Origin: Planctomycetota bacterium
GTDB taxonomy: Bacteria; Planctomycetota; UBA1135
Direction of reading: 5' to 3'
Assembly (NCBI GenBank): GCA_029243845.1
Contig: JAQWRF010000384.1
Span: 1-6,905 of the forward strand
DNA: 6,905 nucleotides
A program made the position numbers and the translations under genes. A model generated the notes under the pieces. It searched no databases and was not told the origin of the DNA. It worked only from the letters and a program-made list of their open reading frames with translations. How positions within the stretch are numbered: the stretch's first letter is position 1; every line of letters begins with the position of its first letter. Shown piece after piece: positions 1 through 6,502 of this stretch.

Positions 1-1324
1 CGATAGGCAATGGAAAAGAAAGTTTATGTCGAGGCAGCCCCAATAGCAGAATAAGCAACTGTGCCAGCATCGACGCGGACGTCGCCCACCCCGCAGCTGG
101 CGTGCCATATTCTGGAAGCCAGACAATGTCTAAAACCAAATTAACTGGAATAGCTATTAAAGCGGCGATCATCGGCAACTTATAAGAAGGCATCGCTTGG
201 TATGCGCGAGTTAACAGCCCTGACAAGCCGACAATGGGCAACACCCAAAGGTAGGCTTGTACCGTTTTTGCAAGCAGTGCACTATCATCGGCCGTTACTT
301 CTCCGCGTTCAAATAACACCGTAACAACCGGCAGGGCAAGAACCGTTAACCCGACCATGGCGCAACTTAATAGCATTGTTGTCGTTTCGCTTGCTCGGCG
401 CAAACTTGTGTTCATCCCTGCAATATCGTCCTTCGCGGCCAAGCGTGAGAATAATGGCATCGCCCCTGTCATTGCAGCGATTCCTATGAGCGCCATGGGT
501 AGCTGTAGCAGCCGGTTAGCCATAAAGGTATAGGTGTTCGCGTCTGAATCGACAAGACAACGCACTAAGAACTGATCCGTCAATAAATTGATTTGCATTG
601 CTGCCAAACCAATCAACGCCGGAATGAACATGACAAAAGTATCCTTTTGTGACTTCAGCTTCGCCTTCCATTTAAGCTGAAACTTCCATCCAATGTTTTT
701 TAGCCCTCGCAATTGCACCGCCCATTGCAGAGCGCCGCCAATCAGCAAACAAGCGCAAAGTATATGCAGTTTACGAGCGCAGTCGCTTGCCCATAAGCTA
801 CCCGCAATAATACCGGCAATCCAGCACACGTTCAGCAGTATTGGCGCAAGTGCCGGCCAGAAAAAATGCTTATGTAAATTTTGAGGAGCTGACGCCAAAG
901 CACACATACAAATCGGCACCATATACGGCAGCAGTATCAAATAGAATAGATTTGTCTGTAAAGCATTCGGGTCAATAAGTTTACCGCGGTAAATAAATAG
1001 CGCGACCCAGGCAATGGCCAACAAGCTGAGTAAAATACTGAGCACTGTGGCCTGAAAGCCAGCGAACAGCTCGCGGGCGGCATCGATGCCATCTTTCTCT
1101 TCGGCGCGCGCCAGAGCAGGCTGAATGGCAGCGGCAACTGCGCCTTCACCCAGTAGTTGCCGGAACATATTCGGCACTGTCCAAGCGATATAAAAAGCGC
1201 CAAGCAAGGGTGTGAAGCCGAAAAAAGCCAACATTACCATGTCGCGTACCATACCCAATACTCGCGATGACATAATCAACGCCGAGTTCACTAGGGCGCC
1301 GCGCACCGCATGTTTGGTTTCCAT
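1..1324 (-). CDS. murJ: Lipid II flippase MurJ (MviN family), 3' end cut off by window edge
   Basis: MurJ is an inner-membrane MOP-superfamily flippase that moves lipid II from the cytoplasmic to the periplasmic face for peptidoglycan synthesis. The frame is open from the ATG at 1324 to base 1, giving 441 residues; family members are about 500-530, so the last helices are missing. Seen directly: the N-terminal motif SSRVLGMVRD (residues 19-28), TVPNMFRQLLGEGA (49-62) and ANRLLQLPMALIG (269-281). These carry Arg21, Arg27, Arg55 and Arg271, which align by eye with the cavity arginines of E. coli MurJ (R18, R24, R52, R270). Many hydrophobic segments follow one another. The start is fixed because an in-frame TGA (1345-1343) lies seven codons upstream with no other start codon between. 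There is no Shine-Dalgarno sequence before it. Oddity: Gly42 stands where E. coli has Asp39. It is divergently transcribed from the CBS/permease pair. Identification as MurJ is confident; function is inferred from family. Confidence 0.9.
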   Translation of the reverse strand, partial: METKHAVRGALVNSALIMSSRVLGMVRDMVMLAFFGFTPLLGAFYIAWTVPNMFRQLLGEGAVAAAIQPALARAEEKDGIDAARELFAGFQATVLSILLSLLAIAWVALFIYRGKLIDPNALQTNLFYLILLPYMVPICMCALASAPQNLHKHFFWPALAPILLNVCWIAGIIAGSLWASDCARKLHILCACLLIGGALQWAVQLRGLKNIGWKFQLKWKAKLKSQKDTFVMFIPALIGLAAMQINLLTDQFLVRCLVDSDANTYTFMANRLLQLPMALIGIAAMTGAMPLFSRLAAKDDIAGMNTSLRRASETTTMLLSCAMVGLTVLALPVVTVLFERGEVTADDSALLAKTVQAYLWVLPIVGLSGLLTRAYQAMPSYKLPMIAALIAIPVNLVLDIVWLPEYGTPAAGWATSASMLAQLLILLLGLPRHKLSFPLPI

Positions 1325-1330
1325 TGCTAG

Positions 1331-1344
1331 GATTATATATAATC
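1331..1344. promoter_or_regulatory. Palindromic bidirectional promoter core with back-to-back TATAAT boxes
   Basis: Bases 1331-1344 (GATTATATATAATC) form a perfect 14-base palindrome in the 39-base gap between the divergent murJ and CBS starts. It contains TATAAT at 1338-1343 on the plus strand and at 1337-1332 on the minus strand, both exact matches to the sigma-70-type -10 consensus. Only weak -35 candidates are visible, for example TTGGTT at 1314-1319 for the plus strand with an 18-base spacer. If the boxes are used, the plus transcript would begin near 1350 with a leader of about 14 bases. The minus transcript would begin at or next to the murJ ATG. The same palindrome could instead be an operator for a dimeric regulator. 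The sequence match is certain; promoter use is inferred. Confidence 0.55.
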
Positions 1345-1363
1345 AAGACCTCAGAATCTCTAA

Positions 1364-1825
1364 ATGACTTGTTCCACAATAATGCACGCTGAGCCAATTA
1401 CTGTAACCGAAAACGTTACCGTTGGCGAAACAGTAAAACTCCTAGCTGAGAAACGCTTTCGCAGCATCCCTATCGTTAATGGCGATGGCAAAATGCTTGG
1501 TCAATTCGGCGTTAGCAATATACTAAAACTTGCTATTCCCACATCGGCGTCACCAGAAGGTGGCATGAGTAGCGCTAACTTCATGAACGACAGCATTGAA
1601 GACTTGCAACGCCGCCTAGCCGATGACTGGAACAAGTCCGTTGGTGACTACTGCGACAACGATACTCAAACCCTTGCCCCTGAAGATTCGCTAACACGCA
1701 CTATTATGTGCATCGCTAGCGGCAATCAAGACAATATTCCTGTTGTTGACCCCGATTCGGATCGCTTAGTTGGCATCATTAGCTACTGGGACGTCCTCGA
1801 CCATTTGCTTTCCGAGATTAAATAG
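1364..1825 (+). CDS. Protein with two CBS domains, probable regulator of the downstream permease
   Basis: This 153-residue protein consists almost entirely of a CBS (Bateman) pair, a module known to bind adenine nucleotides such as AMP, ATP or S-adenosylmethionine and to control a partner protein. CBS1 spans about residues 3-57: TIMHAEPITV at 5-14, RSIPIVNGDGKMLGQFGVS at 33-51. CBS2 spans about 91-150: SVGDYCD at 92-98, DNIPVVDPDSDRLVGIIS at 123-140, then YWDVLDHLL. A polar linker (58-90) contains a Met/Ser-rich stretch. The second domain keeps the acidic residue of the usual ribose-binding G-x-[IF]-[ST]-x-x-D pattern (Asp143); the first has Asn52 there. The start is firm because TAA lies in frame immediately before the ATG. 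No clear Shine-Dalgarno sequence is present. The TAG stop abuts the ATG of the permease gene in the same frame, strongly suggesting co-translation and a functional pair. No DNA-binding or catalytic domain is visible. The ligand is unknown. Confidence 0.88.
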   Translation: MTCSTIMHAEPITVTENVTVGETVKLLAEKRFRSIPIVNGDGKMLGQFGVSNILKLAIPTSASPEGGMSSANFMNDSIEDLQRRLADDWNKSVGDYCDNDTQTLAPEDSLTRTIMCIASGNQDNIPVVDPDSDRLVGIISYWDVLDHLLSEIK

Positions 1826-3235
1826 ATGCTTACCCTAATTTCTTTACTGGCGCAGCACGGTGCACCAGCAGCTGAGGCTCACGTTATTGGTGGCGCCAAC
1901 CCATTAGTAGTCGCAGGTATTATTTTTGTAATTACCTATGCGGTGATTATGTCTGAAAAATTTAATCGTGCGGTAGTCGCCCTACTTGGCGGTGGCTTAA
2001 TGATCTTATCAGGCGTGCTCAGCCAACACGCGGCGGTGCAAGCGATTGACTGGAACACCATCGGCCTGCTAACCGGAATGATGATTATCGTAGCTGTTAT
2101 GCAGCGTAGCGGGGTTTTCCAGTACTTAGCTATTTGGTCAGCCAAAAAAGTGAATGCAAGGCCTTGGGGCATTCTGGTAATGCTCTCGATTGTCACAGCG
2201 ATTCTATCGGCGCTGCTGGACAACGTAACAACAGTATTGCTTATCGCTCCAGTGACCTTGTTGATTACTGAAGAGTTAGAAATTGCGCCCTACCCGTTTT
2301 TGTTCTCAGAGATTATATTTTCAAACATTGGCGGTGCCGCAACTTTAATTGGTGACCCTCCAAACATTTTGATTGGCTCGATGGTCGAGTCCGTAACCTT
2401 CAACGATTTCTTGGTGCACATCGCGCCAATTGTGCCGCTGGTATTCATCGCAACGCTTCTCCCTATTTACATTTTATGGGGACGCAAACTGTATGCCAGT
2501 GACGAAGCCCGCCAGCGTGTTTTAGATTTCAGAGAATCCGAGGCCATTACCAACCCAAAGCTGCTTATAAAATCATTAGCTGTTCTTATCCTGGTCTTAA
2601 TCGGTTTTGTACTAGGACATCCGATGGGCATCGAGCCTGCAACTGTGGCAATGACTGGTGCAGCACTACTCTTGTTGCTCGATAACTTCGGGAAAAACGC
2701 AGAAGAGAAAAGTGAGAACGTCCACCACACTTCTGGCGAAGTTGAGTGGGTAACTATATTCTTCTTCGTTGGCCTGTTTGTCATCATCGGAGGCCTCGAA
2801 CATGCAGGCGCTCTCGAGATACTTGCTGCGCAAGTTGTGGGGCTTACCGACGGCATCGCAGATACAGCCGGGGTCACTAAAGCGCTAGCCTTAGGCGTGC
2901 TATGGATATCCGCGATTGCCTCGGCTATCGTCGACAACATTCCGTTCGTTGCGACAATGATTCCGACCCTCAAGGAGGCATTCGCTCAGCTGGCAGAAAA
3001 CGGAGTTGGCCTCGATGCCGCACAACAACAAACTGTGTGGTGGGCACTCTCATTAGGCGCATGTTTCGGTGGCAATGGTAGCTTGATTGGCGCCAGTGCC
3101 AACCTAATAGTCGCAGGATTCGCCGAGCGCGCAGGTCATCCGATTAAATTCGTAACCTTTTTGAAGACAGCCTTTCCGCTAATGATAATGTCGATTATTA
3201 TCGCTACTGGCTATCTGTGGCTGCGTTATCTGTAG
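1826..3235 (+). CDS. ArsB/NhaD-type (ion transporter superfamily) membrane permease
   Basis: This 469-residue inner-membrane protein belongs to the ArsB/NhaD (P-permease, SLC13-like) group of secondary transporters. It shows the two-fold pseudo-repeat of that fold. The first half has LLDNVTTVLLIAPV (130-143) and GGAATLIGDPPNILIG (169-184). The second half has IVDNIPFVATMIP (368-380) and GGNGSLIGASANLIVAG (415-431). Roughly ten or more hydrophobic segments are visible, with a charged cytoplasmic-looking loop at about 218-246 and an acidic, His-containing loop at about 288-307 (EEKSENVHHTSGEVE). Residues 1-25 are a weakly hydrophobic extension before the first clear helix (26-42). Family members are described as Na+/H+ antiporters, arsenite exporters or anion permeases; sequence alone does not settle the substrate, so no symbol is given. 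No arsR or arsC gene is near, which argues mildly against arsenite. The ATG directly follows the TAG of the CBS gene, in the same frame. The 3' end overlaps the convergent small gene by 32 bases. Confidence 0.88.
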   Translation: MLTLISLLAQHGAPAAEAHVIGGANPLVVAGIIFVITYAVIMSEKFNRAVVALLGGGLMILSGVLSQHAAVQAIDWNTIGLLTGMMIIVAVMQRSGVFQYLAIWSAKKVNARPWGILVMLSIVTAILSALLDNVTTVLLIAPVTLLITEELEIAPYPFLFSEIIFSNIGGAATLIGDPPNILIGSMVESVTFNDFLVHIAPIVPLVFIATLLPIYILWGRKLYASDEARQRVLDFRESEAITNPKLLIKSLAVLILVLIGFVLGHPMGIEPATVAMTGAALLLLLDNFGKNAEEKSENVHHTSGEVEWVTIFFFVGLFVIIGGLEHAGALEILAAQVVGLTDGIADTAGVTKALALGVLWISAIASAIVDNIPFVATMIPTLKEAFAQLAENGVGLDAAQQQTVWWALSLGACFGGNGSLIGASANLIVAGFAERAGHPIKFVTFLKTAFPLMIMSIIIATGYLWLRYL

Positions 3236-3476
3236 GAACTTTTTCGACGTTCATACGTTCATCGAAAAACTCTTTCATTTCTTGGGCTTTTTCGTCGCCT
3301 AAGAATTCGCGGGTTTTGTCGATCTGGTAGACACCCATCTCTTGTGACATATCGATTGCTTTATCGATAGAGGACAATGACATGAAAATGATAAGGCAGA
3401 AGTAAGCAATGCCAAAGCAGACCCACTTAACCGCGGACGATTTCTTCGGCTGCTCTATTGTTGGAATATCAGTCAT
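3204..3476 (-). CDS. Small single-pass membrane protein of unknown function
   Basis: I do not recognise this 90-residue protein. It has a short polar N-terminus with Lys11, Lys12 and Lys17. One strong hydrophobic segment follows at about residues 18-34 (WVCFGIAYFCLIIFMSL), with Cys20 and Cys27 in it. The C-terminal half is charged and probably helical (38-79), ending in a polar tail. The charge distribution suggests an N-in, C-out topology, with no obvious cleavage site. It is probably real: the ATG at 3476 lies 4 bases after the yqeY stop, an AGG (3487-3485) lies 8 bases upstream of the start, and the two-part hydrophobic/charged composition looks protein-like. It is the last gene of the gyrA-yqeY series. 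Its final ten codons overlap the 3' end of the convergent permease gene. A role cannot be assigned; a membrane anchor or small regulatory subunit is only a guess. Confidence 0.7.
   Translation of the reverse strand: MTDIPTIEQPKKSSAVKWVCFGIAYFCLIIFMSLSSIDKAIDMSQEMGVYQIDKTREFLGDEKAQEMKEFFDERMNVEKVPTDNAATDSQ
3240..3269. repeat. AT-rich inverted repeat with tandem 8-mer near convergent gene ends
   Basis: TTTTTCGA (3240-3247) and TCGAAAAA (3262-3269) are perfect 8-base inverted arms around a 14-base loop. A tandem duplication ACGTTCAT x2 occupies 3247-3262 and overlaps the arms. The element begins 5 bases after the permease stop and lies inside the coding sequence of the small minus-strand gene. 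It could be a weak terminator for the permease transcript. However, the stem is AT-rich and lacks a strong T-run after it, so that role is doubtful. Confidence 0.35.
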
Positions 3477-3480
3477 TGAT

Positions 3481-3957
3481 CTAACCTAACAACTGGCGCA
3501 CAACCCCTGAAACGCGCTTGCCGTCTGCGCGACCCGCAATTTGCACTTGCGCGATTTTCATCACGCCTCCCATGTCAGCCATGGACGACGCTCCAGTTTC
3601 AGCTATTGCTGCTTTCACAATAGATTCGAGCTCGGCATCGTCAAGCTGTTTTGGCAAGAATTCGGACAGAATATCTAACTCGGCCTGTTCGACGTCGGCA
3701 AGATCTTGGCGACCGCCAGCGACATATTGTTCGATAGATTCGCGGCGACTCTTAGCTGCTGACTGAACAATCTTTATCATTTCGTCATCAGTCAAAAATT
3801 CAGCTGGAGAGTTGACCTCTTCGGTGAGACCCTCTTTGCCGCGCTTATCAATACCAGCATTCTTAAAGTCGTTAACTAGCGAACGCAGGGTCTGCAAGCG
3901 TAACTTTTCTTTGTCACGCATGGCTTGTTTAATTTCATCGTTGATTGTTTTTAACAT
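3481..3957 (-). CDS. yqeY: GatB/YqeY domain protein
   Basis: This 158-residue soluble protein matches the YqeY family, which resembles the C-terminal tRNA-binding domain of GatB, the Asp/Glu-tRNA amidotransferase subunit. Its precise cellular role is poorly defined. Seen: an N-terminal helical region LKTINDEIKQAMRDKEK (2-18), LQTLRSLVNDFKN (21-33), KSRRESIEQY (69-78), AELDILSEFLPKQL (92-105), ASSMADMGGVMK (123-134) and the C-terminal GRADGKRVSGVVRQLL (142-157). These are the usual conserved blocks in the usual order, and the length is close to the family's roughly 147-150. The frame stays open upstream to 4026. I chose the ATG at 3957 because family proteins begin at this MLKTIND-like segment and because a GGAG ribosome site sits 7 bases before it. 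It starts 4 bases after the gyrA stop and ends 4 bases before the small membrane gene, implying one transcript. Residues 42-60 look like a short acidic insertion. Confidence 0.92.
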   Translation of the reverse strand: MLKTINDEIKQAMRDKEKLRLQTLRSLVNDFKNAGIDKRGKEGLTEEVNSPAEFLTDDEMIKIVQSAAKSRRESIEQYVAGGRQDLADVEQAELDILSEFLPKQLDDAELESIVKAAIAETGASSMADMGGVMKIAQVQIAGRADGKRVSGVVRQLLG

Positions 3958-3961
3958 GTAT

Positions 3962-6442
3962 TTACTCCGTCGCAGTTCCGTCAGCAGACTCCTCGGCCTG
4001 TTCTTGAGGGATTGCCGCAAGTGCAATTAACTTGTCTTCGGCCTTGAGATTCACCAAGCGTACGCCCTGAGTAGCGCGCCCCTGGATTGAAATGTCGTCA
4101 GCCTTAGTGCGAACCAACATGCCTGATGCTGTTGAGAACAACACATCAGAACAGCGTGATGCGTTACGCGCATTCACTACCGGGCCGTTACGATCGTTCG
4201 CCTTAATACCAACCACGCCTTGAGAGCCACGCTTAGTCAAACGGAACTCGCCAATGCGTGTACGCTTGCCATAACCGTTTTCACAGGCAATGAGCAAGTA
4301 TTCGTCTTCGTTGCCCGCAACCAGGTCAACGACCTTGTCACCAGCCTTGAGTTTCGCACCTTTAACACCAGCGGCATTACGCCCCATCGGACGCGCATCG
4401 GCTTCATCGAAGCGCACCACTTGCCCTCCAGCAGTAACAATCATTACATGATCGCCGGCGCTTACCAAACGAGTGCCAATCAAGCGATCGTCGTCATTTA
4501 GCTTAGTGGCAATCAAGCCGCTATTACGCGGACGTGAGTATGAAGAGAGTTCGGTCTTCTTAACCTTACCTTGCTCGGTAGCGAACAGTAAGTACTCGCC
4601 TTCATCGAAGTTACGCGTTGCGATAACGGAACGAATTTCTTCATCTGGCTGGATTCCTTCGATGAGGTTACGAATGGAACGCCCCTTAGCCGTGCGATCT
4701 TGCTCGGGAAGGCGGTAAACCTTAAGCCAGAACAAGCGCCCACGGTCAGTAAACACCAACAAGTAATCGTGAGTCGAACACACGAACAGATGCGATAACA
4801 CATCGCCGTCTTTCGACTTACCGCCAGTAATACCGCGTCCGCCACGAGCTTGGGCGCTATAAGTATCGGCGACAGTGCGTTTGACATAGCCTGAAGAACT
4901 GATGGTCACTACCATGGTTTCTTCGGTGATCAAATCTTCGGTCAAGAAGTCTTGAATACCTTCGCCAATCGAAGTGCGACGCGGCTCGGCGTATTTGCTT
5001 TCGATGTCCGTTAAATCTTCACGAATGATGTCAAATACCAATTCGTCTTCGGCAAGCAAGCGCTTTAGCCAAGCGATTTCGGTAATCAAATCGTCGATCT
5101 CTTTTTGCAGCCTAACGACTTCGAGTCCTGTCAAACGACCCAGACGCATATCAACAATCGCTTGTGACTGAATCGGTGTTAGAGTGAAAGTAGCCTCGAG
5201 TGTTTCGCGAGCTTCTCCGGTATTAGCAGAAGCTTTAATAATTTCAACGACTTCATCAATAGCCTGAATCGCTATCATCAAACCTTCGAGAATGTGCAAA
5301 CGCGCCTGGGCCTTATTCAGCAAGAACTGCGTGCGGCGGCGAATAACTTCGAAACGGTGATCGCGGAAAGCCTCAATCAATTCTTTCAAAGTCAGAGTAC
5401 GCGGCTGCCCATCGATTAGCGCCGTGTTACGAATCGCATAAGTCGTCTGCAATGGCGTGTACTTGTACAACAAGTTCTCAATGACAATCGGATCGCCGTC
5501 TTTCTTCAGCTCGATAACCACGCGCATGCCGTCACGGTCAGACTCGTCGCGGATGTCGAAGATGCCTTCGATACGTTCGCTCTTTACTTCGTCAGCGATC
5601 TTCTCGATGATGGCTGTTTTCTCGCGCTCGTACGGTATTTCGGTGAACACAATCTTATTGCGCCCTTTACCGTTCTTAGCCTCTTCATGATGAATACGGC
5701 CACGCAAGGTGATCTTGCCGCGACCCGTCTTAAAGGCTTCGGCGATACCTGAACGACCACAGATGATTCCGCCCGTTGGGAAATCGGGACCGGTAATGAC
5801 CTCTAGCAAATCTTTAACCGTACACTTGGGGTTATCCATCACCAAACGAATGGCATTGATGACCTCTTGCAAATTATGCGGAGGTAGCGCAGTCGACATA
5901 CCCACAGCAATACCTTCCGAACCGTTCACCAACAAGTTAGGAAACTTACCTGGCAGCACTGTGGGCTCGGTTCTAGTTTCATCGTAGTTGGTGCGCTTGT
6001 CAGTGGTGTCCTTATCAAGGTCAACCAACATCTCTTCGGCCGGACCACCCATGCGTGCCTCGGTGTAACGCATCGCAGCTGGAGGGTCGCCATCAATCGA
6101 ACCAAAGTTACCTTGGCCGTCAATCAAACAGTGACGCAAACGGAACGGCTGCGCCATGCGTACCAACGTTGGATAGATAACAGACTCACCGTGTGGGTGG
6201 TAGTTACCAGAAGTATCACCAGCGATTTTCGCGCACTTACGATACTTAGCGTTGTGACGCAAATTAAGGTCATTCATCGCCACCAAAATACGGCGCTGAG
6301 AAGGCTTAAGGCCATCGCGAACGTCTGGCAAAGCGCGGTCATGAATAACCGACATTGCGTACGTCAGGAACGAATCGCGCATCTCTTTTTCGATTAGCGC
6401 GTCGGGCATGTGGGTTAGGTTTGTAGGTAAAGAATCAGCCAT
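3962..6442 (-). CDS. gyrA: DNA gyrase subunit A
   Basis: GyrA is the DNA breakage-reunion subunit of gyrase; with GyrB it introduces negative supercoils in the nucleoid. The product is 826 residues, slightly shorter than E. coli GyrA (875). The N-terminal domain has the classic TYAMSVIHDRALPDVRDGLK (27-46) and AAMRYTE (122-128) with catalytic Tyr126 next to Arg125. The tower/coiled-coil region includes VDMRLGRLTGLE (430-441). The C-terminal DNA-wrapping domain (about 505-812) shows six GyrA-box-like blade motifs near 531, 581, 636, 685, 736 and 787. The first, QARGGRG (531-537), is the true GyrA box in slightly degenerate form (Ala for Arg/Lys), favouring gyrase over topoisomerase IV ParC. 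The quinolone region (81-91) has Glu86, Ser87 and Pro91 where E. coli has Asp82, Ser83 and Asp87. The ATG at 6442 is the first start after an in-frame TAA at 6457-6455. It has no Shine-Dalgarno; a small hairpin sits there instead. It is probably co-transcribed with yqeY. Confidence 0.97.
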   Translation of the reverse strand: MADSLPTNLTHMPDALIEKEMRDSFLTYAMSVIHDRALPDVRDGLKPSQRRILVAMNDLNLRHNAKYRKCAKIAGDTSGNYHPHGESVIYPTLVRMAQPFRLRHCLIDGQGNFGSIDGDPPAAMRYTEARMGGPAEEMLVDLDKDTTDKRTNYDETRTEPTVLPGKFPNLLVNGSEGIAVGMSTALPPHNLQEVINAIRLVMDNPKCTVKDLLEVITGPDFPTGGIICGRSGIAEAFKTGRGKITLRGRIHHEEAKNGKGRNKIVFTEIPYEREKTAIIEKIADEVKSERIEGIFDIRDESDRDGMRVVIELKKDGDPIVIENLLYKYTPLQTTYAIRNTALIDGQPRTLTLKELIEAFRDHRFEVIRRRTQFLLNKAQARLHILEGLMIAIQAIDEVVEIIKASANTGEARETLEATFTLTPIQSQAIVDMRLGRLTGLEVVRLQKEIDDLITEIAWLKRLLAEDELVFDIIREDLTDIESKYAEPRRTSIGEGIQDFLTEDLITEETMVVTISSSGYVKRTVADTYSAQARGGRGITGGKSKDGDVLSHLFVCSTHDYLLVFTDRGRLFWLKVYRLPEQDRTAKGRSIRNLIEGIQPDEEIRSVIATRNFDEGEYLLFATEQGKVKKTELSSYSRPRNSGLIATKLNDDDRLIGTRLVSAGDHVMIVTAGGQVVRFDEADARPMGRNAAGVKGAKLKAGDKVVDLVAGNEDEYLLIACENGYGKRTRIGEFRLTKRGSQGVVGIKANDRNGPVVNARNASRCSDVLFSTASGMLVRTKADDISIQGRATQGVRLVNLKAEDKLIALAAIPQEQAEESADGTATE
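3965..3968 (-). promoter_or_regulatory. Ribosome binding site that fixes the yqeY start
   Basis: On the minus strand GGAG lies 7 bases before the ATG at 3957, overlapping the last coding triplet of gyrA. It supports the 158-residue yqeY product over the longer frame that begins at 4026. It is also the clearest Shine-Dalgarno match in the window, in contrast to gyrA and murJ, which show none. Confidence 0.65.
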
Positions 6443-6448
6443 ATTACA

Positions 6449-6463
6449 AGGGGATTAGCCCCT
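6449..6463 (-). promoter_or_regulatory. Small GC hairpin in the position of the gyrA ribosome site
   Basis: On the minus strand AGGGG-CTAAT-CCCCT forms a 5-base-pair stem with a 5-base loop, ending 6 bases before the gyrA ATG, exactly where a Shine-Dalgarno would be expected. The purine-rich AGGGG arm lies 16 bases from the ATG and so is too far to serve as a normal site when unfolded. The loop contains the TAA that closes the frame upstream of gyrA. It may tune translation initiation, or it may be incidental; only the sequence symmetry is certain. Confidence 0.4.
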
Positions 6464-6502
6464 AAAAAGGACGCCATATTTTGCCATAGCGCACCCCTAA
6501 AA
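6459..6502. repeat. Direct repeats in the gyrA upstream region
   Basis: CCCCTAAAA occurs twice, at 6459-6467 and 6494-6502, 35 bases apart. Between them GCCATA occurs twice, at 6473-6478 and 6483-6488, exactly 10 bases apart and so on the same face of the helix. This is dense for a 69-base intergenic stretch and could mark a regulator or topology-sensitive site, but no known operator was recognised. Confidence 0.4.

Noticed and set aside
937..1397. Two overlapping minus-strand frames (937-1203 and 1146-1397) that look like genes at the murJ start.
   Set aside because: They are alternate frames of murJ. The true frame is continuous from 1324 to base 1 with the conserved MurJ motifs, and I verified the translation line by line with no frameshift.
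1823..1825. Possible recoding of TAG as an amino acid across the genome.
   Set aside because: TAG also ends the permease, yqeY and small membrane genes at sensible protein ends, so normal termination is the simpler reading; only occasional read-through remains open.
2467..2973. A 168-codon open frame on the minus strand inside the permease gene.
   Set aside because: Its product is Ser/Thr/Pro-rich low-complexity sequence with no family resemblance. It lies antisense to a strongly conserved transporter, so it is a shadow of that gene's codon use.
3958..4026. A longer yqeY start at 4026 adding 23 residues.
   Set aside because: The extension overlaps the gyrA 3' end and is unlike the family N-terminus, while a GGAG site and family-like N-terminus support the ATG at 3957.
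4513..4887. A 124-codon minus-strand frame within gyrA, plus several plus-strand frames across 4220-6397.
   Set aside because: All lie inside gyrA in other frames and have unrelated, compositionally odd products. gyrA is intact from start to stop.
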